A stretch of DNA of 64,000 nt from Methyloprofundus sp. (GTDB lineage: Bacteria; Pseudomonadota; Gammaproteobacteria; Methylococcales; Methylomonadaceae). Position 1 is the first letter of the stretch. Each line of letters begins with the position of its first letter. The DNA lies in NCBI GenBank assembly GCA_016592635.1, contig AP023240.1:1054001-1118000 (forward strand), written 5' to 3'. Shown here one piece after another: positions 24,386-33,890 of the stretch. The translations under genes and the position numbers were made by a program. Below the pieces are notes generated by a model. It saw only the letters and a list, made by a program, of their open reading frames with translations, was not told the origin of the DNA and searched no databases.

Positions 24386-25197
24386 GCCAATATGCAGCGG
24401 TGAGCTCAAAAAAAACTAAAACCATAACTGACTTGCAGCAAATGAAGCAAGCAAGGCAAAAAATTACTAGTTTAACGGCTTATGATGCAAGCTTTGCCGC
24501 GCTAATGGATCAGGCTGATATTGATGTATTATTGGTGGGTGATTCTTTAGGTATGGTGGTGCAGGGGCACGCAAGTACCGTGCCCGTGAGCGTGCAAGAA
24601 ATGGTTTACCATGCTCAGGCAGTTAGTCGTGGTTGTCAGCAGGCATTTGTGATTGCCGATTTACCTTTTATGAGTAGTGCAACTCCTATGCAAGCCGCTG
24701 AAAATGCTGCATTATTAATCAAGAAAGGTGGTGCGCATATGGTTAAATTAGAAGGTGCGCGCCTTGAGGCTATTCAATTTATGGTGCAACAAGGCATCCC
24801 TGTTTGTGCACACTTGGGCTTATTGCCACAATCAATCTATCAATTAGGTAAGTATGCCGTTCAAGGCAAGGTAGCGGCGGATGCGCAAAGGATTTTGCAA
24901 GAAGCGCAAGAAATTGAGCAGGCAGGTGCGCAAATGCTAATTGTTGAGTGTGTTCCTGCTGATTTGGCACAGAAAATTAGTCAGCAGCTTAGTATTCCAG
25001 TTATTGGTATTGGAGCAGGCGTACATTGTGATGGGCAGGTGCTGGTAGTATACGATATGTTGGGTATTAGCCTAGGTAAGCGACCACGGTTTTCTAAAGA
25101 CTATATGCAGCAAGCTGATTCCATTTTTGCAGCGATTCAAGCATACATAGTAGAAGTCCGTAGTGGTCAGTTTCCATTGCCAGAACATAGTTTTTAA
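24382..25197 (+). CDS. panB: 3-methyl-2-oxobutanoate hydroxymethyltransferase
   Basis: Ketopantoate hydroxymethyltransferase (271 aa), adding a one-carbon unit from methylene-THF to 2-oxoisovalerate. Motifs are SLTAYDASFA, LLVGDSLGMV and VKLEGA. The ATG at 24382 overlaps the folK stop (ATGA); the longer frame adds 11 residues read through folK. First pantothenate gene in a panB-panC-panD run. Confidence 0.93.
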   Translation: MSQYAAVSSKKTKTITDLQQMKQARQKITSLTAYDASFAALMDQADIDVLLVGDSLGMVVQGHASTVPVSVQEMVYHAQAVSRGCQQAFVIADLPFMSSATPMQAAENAALLIKKGGAHMVKLEGARLEAIQFMVQQGIPVCAHLGLLPQSIYQLGKYAVQGKVAADAQRILQEAQEIEQAGAQMLIVECVPADLAQKISQQLSIPVIGIGAGVHCDGQVLVVYDMLGISLGKRPRFSKDYMQQADSIFAAIQAYIVEVRSGQFPLPEHSF

Positions 25198-25198
25198 C

Positions 25199-26050
25199 AT
25201 GACTGATTGCCTTAAAGAAATCACAGCATTACGTAGACAGGTACAGCAATGGCACCAGCAAGGTAAGGGCGTTGCCTTTGTGCCGACGATGGGTAATTTG
25301 CATACGGGACATTTGCAATTAGTACGAGCTGCAAAAGAAAAAGCGGAACGTGTTGTAGTGAGTATTTTTGTCAATCCAACCCAATTTGGGGAAGGTGAAG
25401 ACTTTGCCAGTTATCCGCGTACGGAACAAGCAGATTTGGATAAGCTGCAAGCGTTAGCAGTTGATATTGTGTTTATGCCAAGTATAGCTGAAATGTACCC
25501 AAATCAAGGCCTGACAACAGTGAGTGTTGATCAAGTGTCGGATAATTATTGTGGCGCAGTACGGCCAGGGCATTTTGATGGTGTGGTAACTGTTGTGAGT
25601 AAGTTATTTAATATTGTGCAGGCTGATTATGCTTTTTTTGGCGAAAAAGATTTTCAGCAATTGGCTGTTATACGTACTATGGTGTCGGATTTAAATATGC
25701 CAACAGAGGTGATTGCTGTGCCAACGGAGCGTGAAGTTGATGGCTTGGCAATGAGTTCTCGTAATGGCTACTTGAGTGCAGAACAGCGGCAACAAGCTCC
25801 GCAGTTATATCAAACTCTTTGTTTGGCGAAAGCAGAATTATTAGCTAAGCAGTTATCTATTCATGAAATTGAACAAAAATATCATCAAGCATTAGTAAAA
25901 CAAGGCTTTGCTCCTGACTACTTTAGTGTCTGTAGGCGTTCAGATTTGCAAGCTGCAACAGCGACAGATGCTCAGCTGATTATTTTAGTGGCTGCTCGTA
26001 TAGGTGGTACTCGTTTAATTGATAATGTCCAAGTGGACTACGGTAATTAA
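25199..26050 (+). CDS. panC: pantothenate synthetase
   Basis: ATP-dependent condensation of pantoate and beta-alanine (283 aa). The nucleotidyl-transferase motif PTMGNLHTGHL (HxGH) and FVNPTQFGEGED are present, with the KMSKS-equivalent in MSSRNGYLS. It begins one base after the panB stop. Confidence 0.93.
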   Translation: MTDCLKEITALRRQVQQWHQQGKGVAFVPTMGNLHTGHLQLVRAAKEKAERVVVSIFVNPTQFGEGEDFASYPRTEQADLDKLQALAVDIVFMPSIAEMYPNQGLTTVSVDQVSDNYCGAVRPGHFDGVVTVVSKLFNIVQADYAFFGEKDFQQLAVIRTMVSDLNMPTEVIAVPTEREVDGLAMSSRNGYLSAEQRQQAPQLYQTLCLAKAELLAKQLSIHEIEQKYHQALVKQGFAPDYFSVCRRSDLQAATATDAQLIILVAARIGGTRLIDNVQVDYGN

Positions 26051-26119
26051 CTACTTGTAAAGGTTATAGTAGTTTGTAATAATGACAAGTTATGAAATTT
26101 TTAGAGAACGTAGACTGAT

Positions 26120-26500
26120 ATGCACATTACAATGCTTAAAGCAAAATTACACAGAGCAACGGTAACTCATGCGGAATTAGGCTATGAGGGCTCCTGTGCA
26201 ATTGATGGCAAGATATTAGATTTTTCTGGTATTAGAGAGTACGAACAAATTCAGATTTATAATGCAAATAATGGTGAGCGTTTCACTACCTATGCAATTA
26301 GAGCAGAAGACGGCTCAGGTATTTTTTCTGTGAATGGCGCAGCTGCTCGCCTTGCATGTCCTGGTGATATTGTCATTATCTGTACTTATGCTGAACTTGA
26401 TGCTTCTGAGGTAGAAGGGTTTAAACCAACTTTGGTTTATTTCGATGATAATAATGAAATTATCAGAACTAGCCATGCAATTCCAGTACAGGCAGCTTAA
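26120..26500 (+). CDS. panD: aspartate 1-decarboxylase
   Basis: Makes beta-alanine for PanC (126 aa). The self-cleavage site Gly24-Ser25 in YEGSCAID, where Ser25 becomes the pyruvoyl group, is present. Completes the panBCD set. A terminator follows. Confidence 0.93.
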   Translation: MHITMLKAKLHRATVTHAELGYEGSCAIDGKILDFSGIREYEQIQIYNANNGERFTTYAIRAEDGSGIFSVNGAAARLACPGDIVIICTYAELDASEVEGFKPTLVYFDDNNEIIRTSHAIPVQAA

Positions 26501-26509
26501 AAACTAGAT

Positions 26510-26539
26510 ATGCAAGCTTGGTAAGCTTTGCATTTTTTT
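26510..26539 (+). terminator. terminator of the pcnB-folK-panBCD operon
   Basis: ATGCAAGCTT (26510-26519) pairs with AAGCTTTGCAT (26523-26533), one bulge, followed by seven T. A second, longer-loop hairpin (TGGGTAGC 26548-26555 with GCTACCCA 26583-26590) lies just downstream. Confidence 0.75.
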
Positions 26540-26590
26540 AAAAAAGATGGGTAGCTTTTCTACAAGACTACATTGTTAAAATGCTACCCA

Positions 26591-27031
26591 CCTGAAATTC
26601 CCCCTCGTAATACAAGTATTCCTTCCTTCTGCTTAAATTGAATAGCCCCAAATAGTTAAGATTTTTCAAGCAAAATATTAGATGTATTTTATGTTTCAGA
26701 TGTGCCACTTATTTTATATGTTAATTTTCTTTAAGATGCATGTGAACTTTGTATAATTGTGGTGTAGTTCGATAAATATAAGTTGTGATTAAAGTATACT
26801 GATTTTTAGCCGATATTATTTTGGCAAGTAAACTTTCATGTGTTGATAGATGTGTGATTTATAGTGAGTTGGTGTTGTTGAAAGCTCGTTTCTGTGATGA
26901 CTAGTAGTCGGTTAATGGACTAAACTGTTCTAGCTATTGCTGTTTATAGTGAAACCAACTGCTTTAAAATTTTCAGTCGCTCCCGTGAAGTATAGATATT
27001 TTTTCTGTTAGGTATTTAAAAGGATCAGGTC
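26591..27031. other. intergenic region upstream of the chemoreceptor gene
   Basis: AT-rich, no gene seen. It presumably holds the chemoreceptor promoter, but I could not single one out. Confidence 0.4.
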
Positions 27032-29017
27032 ATGAGCATTCGTAATAAATTGGTATTGAGCTTCTCTAGTTTGGTAGTCATATTACTGATTTTTGGAGGG
27101 CTTGCATGGAAGTACATTGGTGATTTAGGACAGAAAGTAGATGAAATCACTCAATGGAAAGTACCTGCGGCACAATTAGCGGTTAATGTACATGCAGGTG
27201 CGTATGATGCCACTATTGAGCAATTGCGTTATTTGCTTTATGAAAAGCCGGAAATTCACCAACATGCTAAAGCAGTCTTAGCAAAGATGGATAGCGATTT
27301 AGTTGCGGTTGATAATCTGGCCAATAGCTTTAATGACCAAGCCTTACTTGCACAGTCGGCAGCCGTTAAGAAAAATGTAACTGATTTTAGAGAGCTTTAT
27401 AATAATGGCGTACAAGCCTTATTGGGTAATCAGCAAGCCGTCAAAATTATGGTAGAGACGGGACAAAGTGTCCTAAATGAGGCAGATAGCTTTGCATTAA
27501 AGCAAGAGCGTGAATATGCGACCCTTATGGAGCAAGGCACAACACCATACTCATTGAATATTAAAGTACAAAAATATATTATAGTTAATAAAATAAAGTC
27601 TTTAGCTTATACGATTATTCAGCACGAGAAACAAGAGCGCTTGTATCAAGATAGAAAGTATTATCAAATGATGCAGAAAGAATTACCGACATTGATGGGC
27701 TTATATGATACTTTGCAGAGAAAAACTAAAGAGTCATCAGAGCTTAAACAGATTCAGACGGCGCGTGTAGCAACGGAGAATTATGCTGATGCAGCGGCTA
27801 AATGGATAGCGAATGATAATAAGTTGCAAGGCATTATTGGTGAAATGAATAATATTGCTAGTGATGCGCGTCAATCTGCACTGGATGCTGAAAATAATGC
27901 TTGGCATAATGTTGCGATCATTGCACAAGAAACCATAGCCTTAGTAAAGCAGGCTAATATCATTATTATTGTTACCTTATTAATTGGTTTGATTGTGGGG
28001 GTAATATTGGCCATTACTATTCCAAATATAATAGTACAGTCCATAAATGCCTTGAGTGCTTTTGCTGCTTCTTTTGGCAAGGGTAACTTAAGAGCGCGCT
28101 CTCATTTCGCGCCTACCGATGAAATTGGTATCATGGCGGGTGAGTTTGATCGAGCAGCAGAAAACCTACAGGGAATTATGACCAGTGTTAGTGAGCATGC
28201 TAGAGATTTGGCTAGTCATGCAGAGAGCCTGTCGACAACGGTAGAGGGTAATCTTAGTGGGGTGAGCCAGCAAAAAGAAAACACTGAACAGGTTGCAACG
28301 GCAATTAACCAGTTATCTGCTACAGTGGTAGAGGTTTCGCGTAATGCATCGCAAGCAGCTGAAGCAGCAGGAGATGCTGATAATCAAGCAAATGAAGGAA
28401 GTCGGGTGGTTTCTGAGGCAGTTGGCTCCATTAATTCATTGGCGAGTGAAATTGATCGGGCTACCACTGTTATTCAACAACTTGAAGCTGATGTGGGTGA
28501 TATTGGTAGTATCTTGGATGTGATTCGCAGTGTGTCTGAGCAAACTAATTTATTAGCACTAAATGCAGCGATTGAAGCAGCACGAGCTGGCGAGCATGGT
28601 CGTGGTTTTGCTGTTGTTGCTGATGAAGTGCGCACCTTGGCAAGTAGAACTCAGTCTTCAACCGATGAAATTCAGACAATGATTGAGAAATTGCAATCAG
28701 GTGCTAAAAGTGCAGTTTCAGCGATGAGTGCTAGTCAGGACATGGCAGGTAAAAGTGTTGGTCAAGCAGGTGATTCTGGTAATGCTTTAGCCGCTATTAC
28801 AGGTGCTATTTCTACTATTAATGATATGAATGTGCAAATCGCAACAGCATCCTCCCAACAAAGTGCAGTGACCGAAGAAATCAATAGAAATGTGATCGCC
28901 ATTAGTGAGATTGCAGATGGTAGTGTTGACTCTGCTAACAGTACTTTGACTGCTAGTCGTGACTTAGCGAGACTCTCTGAAGAGTTAGAAGCTTTGGTGG
29001 GGCAGTTCAAGATATAA
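27032..29017 (+). CDS. methyl-accepting chemotaxis protein
   Basis: A 661-aa chemoreceptor. It has a first membrane helix (~8-27), a ~280-residue helical periplasmic sensor, a second membrane helix (~310-332), a HAMP region (~333-385) and a long cytoplasmic coiled coil. The hairpin signature [19 protein letters not shown] binds CheA/CheW. The ligand is unknown. No other che gene is adjacent, so it stands alone with its own promoter. Confidence 0.9.
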   Translation: MSIRNKLVLSFSSLVVILLIFGGLAWKYIGDLGQKVDEITQWKVPAAQLAVNVHAGAYDATIEQLRYLLYEKPEIHQHAKAVLAKMDSDLVAVDNLANSFNDQALLAQSAAVKKNVTDFRELYNNGVQALLGNQQAVKIMVETGQSVLNEADSFALKQEREYATLMEQGTTPYSLNIKVQKYIIVNKIKSLAYTIIQHEKQERLYQDRKYYQMMQKELPTLMGLYDTLQRKTKESSELKQIQTARVATENYADAAAKWIANDNKLQGIIGEMNNIASDARQSALDAENNAWHNVAIIAQETIALVKQANIIIIVTLLIGLIVGVILAITIPNIIVQSINALSAFAASFGKGNLRARSHFAPTDEIGIMAGEFDRAAENLQGIMTSVSEHARDLASHAESLSTTVEGNLSGVSQQKENTEQVATAINQLSATVVEVSRNASQAAEAAGDADNQANEGSRVVSEAVGSINSLASEIDRATTVIQQLEADVGDIGSILDVIRSVSEQTNLLALNAAIEAARAGEHGRGFAVVADEVRTLASRTQSSTDEIQTMIEKLQSGAKSAVSAMSASQDMAGKSVGQAGDSGNALAAITGAISTINDMNVQIATASSQQSAVTEEINRNVIAISEIADGSVDSANSTLTASRDLARLSEELEALVGQFKI

Positions 29018-29102
29018 GTTGCCTGCTGTATAGGTCTTAAGATTACCTGGTTTTAATAGGGACTTTGATGCAAGTTTTTTTCAAAGCCCCTACGACTTTA
29101 CT

Positions 29103-30362
29103 TTAGTCCAATTCTTCAATCCATTTACAGCGTTCATTAACTATATCGGCTGAACTTTCAGTGCCGATACCATGTGCAATCAGTGCAATGACTCGATCAT
29201 CAGATTTATAACCGGAGTGAGCTGTTAATGGATTCGCAGCAGTACCAAAGCCTAATAAATCAATAATATTCGCGATATTAATGTCGACATTGGTAGTACT
29301 TAAGCATAAGCGTGAATCTAAATAGGTGTCGGTAAAGCCATAAGGAATAGGGTAACTGGCAATATCATTGGGATCATTAAAGGCAATAATAGATGTGGCG
29401 CGGTACATGCGATCTTGGTAAAACTTACCTTCTATATTACAATATGCATCATGTTGCTGGGTAATTTCAGCTTTTTTTCTGCCTAATTGTAGGATAGGTA
29501 ATTGGTTTGCCAGCATAAAAATGTAGGAGTGCTTATCTTTTAAAAGTTTGACAGCAGTTTGTGGCTTTATTAATTGGCCTCGAAAATAAGTAGACTCGTT
29601 GCCTGTTAAACTGGCGATACGTTGTAAGCCATCAATGGTGATGCGACTGCCAAGGCTATGTGAGATAAATGCAAAATGATTATTGCGTAAGTTGGGAATA
29701 AAGTGTTTGCTATTAAAGCTACAGGCAGTTTGAGTGTGTTCGGCTAGTTCTTGCCAATTGGCCGCAGCCATCCAGCAATACGCTTGTGTAAATGACATCA
29801 ATATGTCCTGACGGCTATCACCAAGATATAAGAACGAGTCAGGCATGGTGTCATTGCTAAATGTTTTTAGTATATTGTTGATGTCGGCACGGCGGTGCGA
29901 ATATTCACCAGTGCTGTCATAAGCAATAATCTTTTTTTCTTCCGCGGTGATGCTAGTCCAGAGTAATTCATAAAATAATAATGATTTGCTTTGATCCTTA
30001 TTAAAATAATGATGTACTCGGAGACTGCCAAGCTCTTTGCTAGGGTCTAATTGGTCAATTAAGGTTATGGTTTTGTAACCTGGCGATTTTTTGTGTAGTT
30101 TAAGTTGAGTGGTTAATTTTTCTAAAAGTTCTGCTGAGTATCCTGCGGTATGAGTACCTATGCCATGCACCATAAGTACTTTTAAACCATCTGCCAGTAA
30201 TGGATCTAGCCCTTTAAAAGCACGACCTGTTATTTGGCAACTGCGGGTATCTTGTTGTTCTTGGCTGTCCAAAAATGCTTCGGTAACCCCATAACCAAAG
30301 CTGGAGCAGCCTGTGAGCAATATTAGTGCAAGTGAACTAAGAACAATCGTTTTTAAGCGCAT
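29103..30362 (-). CDS. alpha/beta-hydrolase-like lipoprotein
   Basis: A 419-aa lipoprotein (lipobox Leu-Thr-Gly-Cys, Cys19). The mature part starts an alpha/beta-hydrolase-like fold with VLMVHGIGTHTAGY (oxyanion region). A nucleophile-elbow-like Ser-His-Ser-Leu-Gly follows near residue 238, and a second HGIGTESS occurs near the C-terminus. A lipase/esterase or inactive relative is possible. It begins four bases after the stop of the hyi gene, so the two are cotranscribed, though a functional link is not obvious. Confidence 0.6.
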   Translation of the reverse strand: MRLKTIVLSSLALILLTGCSSFGYGVTEAFLDSQEQQDTRSCQITGRAFKGLDPLLADGLKVLMVHGIGTHTAGYSAELLEKLTTQLKLHKKSPGYKTITLIDQLDPSKELGSLRVHHYFNKDQSKSLLFYELLWTSITAEEKKIIAYDSTGEYSHRRADINNILKTFSNDTMPDSFLYLGDSRQDILMSFTQAYCWMAAANWQELAEHTQTACSFNSKHFIPNLRNNHFAFISHSLGSRITIDGLQRIASLTGNESTYFRGQLIKPQTAVKLLKDKHSYIFMLANQLPILQLGRKKAEITQQHDAYCNIEGKFYQDRMYRATSIIAFNDPNDIASYPIPYGFTDTYLDSRLCLSTTNVDINIANIIDLLGFGTAANPLTAHSGYKSDDRVIALIAHGIGTESSADIVNERCKWIEELD

Positions 30363-30366
30363 AATA

Positions 30367-31137
30367 TTATTGGTTAAGCCATGCTAGTGATGCGGTGCTA
30401 TTTTCTGAAGGAATGTATTCAGCTCCTGTCCAGCCTGTATACTCTGAATTTTGAATAACCGAAAAGAGCTGTTGAAAATCAATAGACCCAGTGCCGGGTT
30501 GATGCCTGCCAGGGCAGTCTGCAAATTGGATATGACCTATTTGATCAGCATATTGGGGAATAAAACTAGCTGGATCTTCTTGCATCATCTGCATATGATA
30601 AATATCATATTGCATTAGTAAATCCGGGTGATTTATTGCTTGCAAAATAGCTAGCATCTGCGCACTATTATGAATGATAAAGCTCGGCATATTAATCGTA
30701 TTAACCGCTTCAAACACAGTTTTAATGCCTAAGGGGCTAAACGCCTCTAGGGCATAGCGAAGATTGTTTTTAAATGTTTGTTGGTATTCGCTCAGGCGAT
30801 CAGGATTAAAGCAGCAGCCAGGCAGGATATTGATTACTGAGGGTTTAAGAGTCTTTGCATAAACAATTGTTTGTGCAACAGCCTCTTTAAACTGTTGCTG
30901 TTTTTCGGGTACTGCAGCCAAGCCTTCGCCACCTTGTAGCAGGTCATCAGCAGCAACATTAAATAAAACTAATTGTAATTGATGTTCGTCCAGCTCTGCA
31001 CGAATGGTAGCGGCAGTTAATTCATAAGGAAACTGAATTTCTACTGTGGTAAAGCCATGTTCTTTAGCTGCTTTAAAGCGTTGTTCTAGGGGCAGTTCAG
31101 TGAATAATAAACTAAGGTTAGCGGTAAAACGTAACAT
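30367..31137 (-). CDS. hyi: hydroxypyruvate isomerase family protein
   Basis: A 256-aa TIM-barrel sugar-phosphate isomerase/epimerase. Hyi-type residues are visible: FEAVNTINMPSFI, the metal-binding QYDIYHMQ, HIQFADCPGRHQPGTG and the terminal Glu in GAEYIP. It interconverts hydroxypyruvate and tartronate semialdehyde, which would link glyoxylate/serine-cycle chemistry to glycerate. Other substrates in this superfamily cannot be excluded. Confidence 0.8.
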   Translation of the reverse strand: MLRFTANLSLLFTELPLEQRFKAAKEHGFTTVEIQFPYELTAATIRAELDEHQLQLVLFNVAADDLLQGGEGLAAVPEKQQQFKEAVAQTIVYAKTLKPSVINILPGCCFNPDRLSEYQQTFKNNLRYALEAFSPLGIKTVFEAVNTINMPSFIIHNSAQMLAILQAINHPDLLMQYDIYHMQMMQEDPASFIPQYADQIGHIQFADCPGRHQPGTGSIDFQQLFSVIQNSEYTGWTGAEYIPSENSTASLAWLNQ

Positions 31138-31197
31138 GGTGAGGGTTGGGCGTAAGTGCTAGGAAGGCTGAAAATAGCGGGTTATGGGTAAGGCAGT

Positions 31198-31276
31198 GTG
31201 CAGATAAATCTGCACCTACAAGTATTCGCAGTACTTTGTACTTCGCGCAGCCATGACCGAGCGAAGTATAAAGTGC
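31198..31276. repeat. dispersed palindromic repeat, copy 2
   Basis: The same perfect palindrome GTGCAGAT-AA-ATCTGCAC (31198-31215) as at 7513-7530, followed by the same CTAC-AGTATTC-like right flank. Beyond it TACTTTGTACTTCGC (31232-31246) pairs at 13 of 15 positions with GCGAAGTATAAAGTG (31261-31275), so this copy has two hairpins. It fills the hyi-rsmA gap. Confidence 0.7.
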
Positions 31277-31284
31277 TTAATTAA

Positions 31285-32100
31285 TTATAGATTGTTACTT
31301 TCGCTTTCTTCCAGTGGATTCTGGTTGATAAATTGACTCAACTTAGCAAAATCCTGTAATGAAATGGTTTCTGCACGTACCGTAGGGTCAATGTCTAATG
31401 CAGTAATGTCGGCTTCAGTAATCAACTTCTTTAATGAGTTGCGCAAGGTTTTCCGGCGTTGCGAAAATGCAGTGGTGACCACTGTATTCAAAGATTTAAC
31501 TGAGTCAATCAGCACAGGAGGGTGTTCGTGAGGGACCAAGCGGACAATCGAAGACATTACCTTTGGGCGTGGGCTAAAGCTTTCAGGAGGGACATCAAAG
31601 AGGTGTTCGGTCTCACAGTAATATTGCATCATTACACTGAGTCGGCCATATTTTTTGCTGCCTGGCCCTGAACAAATTCTATCCACCACTTCTTTTTGCA
31701 GCATAAAGGTCATATCAGCAATACTCGGGGTATTGGCTAATAAGTGAAACATCAACGGGGTAGAAATGTTGTAGGGCAGGTTGCCTAAGATGTGCAGCTT
31801 TTCTTGGTTTTCTGCTAAGGCAGCAAAATCAAATTGTAATGCATCGGAACTATGGATACTTAAATTTTCATACTGAGCAAATTTTTCCTGCAGAAATGTG
31901 ACCAAGTCTCTGTCTAGTTCTACTACATCTAATTGCACGCCATCTTTTAATAAAGGCTCAGTTAAAGCACCTTGCCCTGGGCCAATTTCTACCCAATGCT
32001 GTTCTTTGTCATAGTAAAGCGAGCCTAGAATATTGTTGATTATATGGTGATCGTGTAAAAAATTCTGACCAAACCGTTTGCGTGCTCTGTGTTGTGCCAT
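31285..32100 (-). CDS. rsmA: 16S rRNA dimethyladenosine transferase
   Basis: KsgA/RsmA (271 aa) dimethylates two adjacent adenines in helix 45 of 16S rRNA. It shows KRFGQNFLHD at the N-terminus, the SAM site VEIGPGQGALTEPL and catalytic motif IV LGNLPYN. It starts one base after the pdxA stop; pdxA-ksgA coupling is widespread in gammaproteobacteria. Confidence 0.95.
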   Translation of the reverse strand: MAQHRARKRFGQNFLHDHHIINNILGSLYYDKEQHWVEIGPGQGALTEPLLKDGVQLDVVELDRDLVTFLQEKFAQYENLSIHSSDALQFDFAALAENQEKLHILGNLPYNISTPLMFHLLANTPSIADMTFMLQKEVVDRICSGPGSKKYGRLSVMMQYYCETEHLFDVPPESFSPRPKVMSSIVRLVPHEHPPVLIDSVKSLNTVVTTAFSQRRKTLRNSLKKLITEADITALDIDPTVRAETISLQDFAKLSQFINQNPLEESESNNL

Positions 32101-32101
32101 A

Positions 32102-33097
32102 TTAGTGCTTGTTAGTGTGGTGAGCCATCTGAATGGCAGTTTGTAACGCGTATTGTAAACTACCTAGCTCTGCTTTGCCCGTACCTGCTAAATCCAAGGC
32201 AGTGCCATGATCAACAGAAGTGCGAATGATGGGCAGCCCTAAGGTAATATTAACGGCTTGACCAAAGCCTTTGTATTTTAATACCGGCAGACCTTGGTCA
32301 TGATACATTGCCAGCACCGCATCGGCAGTTTGTAAATATTTATCAGTAAACAATGTATCGGCAGGTAAAGGGCCTTGTAGATTAATGCCTGCTTGTCGGC
32401 ATTGCTTTAAAACGGGCTCAATCACTTCAATTTCTTCTCTCCCCATATGGCCGCTTTCACCTGCATGTGGATTTAGGCCACAAACTAAAATATGTGGTTG
32501 CTCTAGTCCAAAACATTGGCGCAAATCTGCATCTAATAATTGGATAACAGTGTGTAGTGTTGTTTTGGTAATTGCTTTGCTGACTTCGGAGAGTGGTAGG
32601 TGTGTGGTTGCCAAGGCAACTCTTAGGCCTTCTGTCGCCAGCATCATTACAGGGTGACCCCCTGTTATTTCTGCTATAAATTCGGTGTGTCCTGTAAAAG
32701 CTATGCCAGCATCATTAATAATACCTTTATGGATTGGGCCTGTCAGCATTGCAGAAAATAGTCCTGAAACACAGCCGCGGGTTGCTATAGCAATAGTCTC
32801 AAGGACGTAGGCACTATTGTCTCTATTTAAAATACCACATTCAGCAGTCACAGCGAGCGTGCAGGGCAAAACTGTCAGTGTACCTGAGGCATGCTGGGTA
32901 ATGGCTTGTTGTTGATCAAAGACTCTGATGTCTAATGGTAAATTAAGTTGTTGCGCGCGCTGTTTTAACAATGCAGGATCAGCAATGATAACTAATTGGC
33001 AATTTAAATTTTCTTGGGCAAGCTGAATACATAAGTCGGGACCAATTCCTGCAGGTTCACCTGCAGTTAGAGCAATACGAGGTAGGGTAATGGGCAC
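32102..33097 (-). CDS. pdxA: 4-hydroxythreonine-4-phosphate dehydrogenase
   Basis: NAD-dependent dehydrogenase of pyridoxal phosphate synthesis (331 aa). The N-terminal [15 protein letters not shown], the metal ligand FTGHTEF and ADTLF plus [12 protein letters not shown] are characteristic. First gene of the pdxA-rsmA unit; surA, its usual upstream partner, is absent here and the TetR-led operon diverges instead. Confidence 0.95.
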   Translation of the reverse strand: MPITLPRIALTAGEPAGIGPDLCIQLAQENLNCQLVIIADPALLKQRAQQLNLPLDIRVFDQQQAITQHASGTLTVLPCTLAVTAECGILNRDNSAYVLETIAIATRGCVSGLFSAMLTGPIHKGIINDAGIAFTGHTEFIAEITGGHPVMMLATEGLRVALATTHLPLSEVSKAITKTTLHTVIQLLDADLRQCFGLEQPHILVCGLNPHAGESGHMGREEIEVIEPVLKQCRQAGINLQGPLPADTLFTDKYLQTADAVLAMYHDQGLPVLKYKGFGQAVNITLGLPIIRTSVDHGTALDLAGTGKAELGSLQYALQTAIQMAHHTNKH

Positions 33098-33269
33098 GTT
33101 AATTTTTAAAAGGGAAATAATGAATTAAAGTGACAGGGTACAGGAAAAAATAGGTGAGTCTACTAATACTGCGGTTGCATTGATAAGGTGAGTGAATTTC
33201 CTCTAAAGTAGGGTTTATTACCCCTGATCTATTTTAACTCTTGCTCTCGTTATAAAAGTATTTTATTAT

Positions 33270-33291
33270 TTACCTAACGAACGATTGGTAA
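33270..33291 (+). promoter_or_regulatory. TetR-type operator
   Basis: The 22-bp imperfect palindrome TTACCTAACG-AA-CGATTGGTAA has half-sites matching at 8 of 10 positions. It lies directly before the ribosome-binding site of the TetR gene, where it could mediate autoregulation. Confidence 0.55.
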
Positions 33292-33305
33292 GTTAAGGGG
33301 TAAGT

Positions 33306-33890
33306 TTGAATTCAAAAGAAAATATTTTACAAACAGCTGTTAGTTTATTTTCCCGACAAGGTTTTGCTGCTGTTTCCATGCGTGATCTCGCTAAAGCAGT
33401 CGATATGAGTTCTGCCGCTTTATATCATCACTTTCCCAATAAACAAACTTTATATTTAGATGCTGTGCAGTTTGCATTTGCTAAACAAGCGAGTGCCTTT
33501 GATGAGGTTTGGCAAGCTGAGCTGGGAGCTGAAGAAAAGTTGCGGCGCTTTGTGCATTGTTTGGCTTTAGTACTGACAATAGATGTTGATTTTAGGCGCT
33601 TGATGCAAAGGGAATTATTAGACGCTGATGATGAGCGTATGCAGCTGTTGGCGAAAGGTGTATTTCATGAGCAGTTTACACAGATCATCAATGTTATCGA
33701 GCAATTAGGTATAACGCAAAACCAGCACTTCAAGGCTTTAAGTGTTATTGCTTTGGTTTGCGACATTATTCAAATGCAGCCATTAAGTCGGTATTTGCCT
33801 GGTTGGCAAGCAGAACATGAGCAGGTAGAGTTTATTGCTGAGCAAGTCATTAATTTATTAATAAATGGATTAAAAGGGAGTGGAGATTGA
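33306..33890 (+). CDS. TetR family transcriptional regulator
   Basis: A 194-aa TetR protein with N-terminal helix-turn-helix (SRQGFAAVSMRDLAKAVDMS, then ALYHHFPNKQTLY) and a divergent ligand-binding domain. It starts with TTG behind AAGGGG and overlaps the RND gene by four bases (TTGA). It probably represses the downstream operon in response to a lipid-like ligand; that is inferred from operon structure. Confidence 0.88.
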   Translation: MNSKENILQTAVSLFSRQGFAAVSMRDLAKAVDMSSAALYHHFPNKQTLYLDAVQFAFAKQASAFDEVWQAELGAEEKLRRFVHCLALVLTIDVDFRRLMQRELLDADDERMQLLAKGVFHEQFTQIINVIEQLGITQNQHFKALSVIALVCDIIQMQPLSRYLPGWQAEHEQVEFIAEQVINLLINGLKGSGD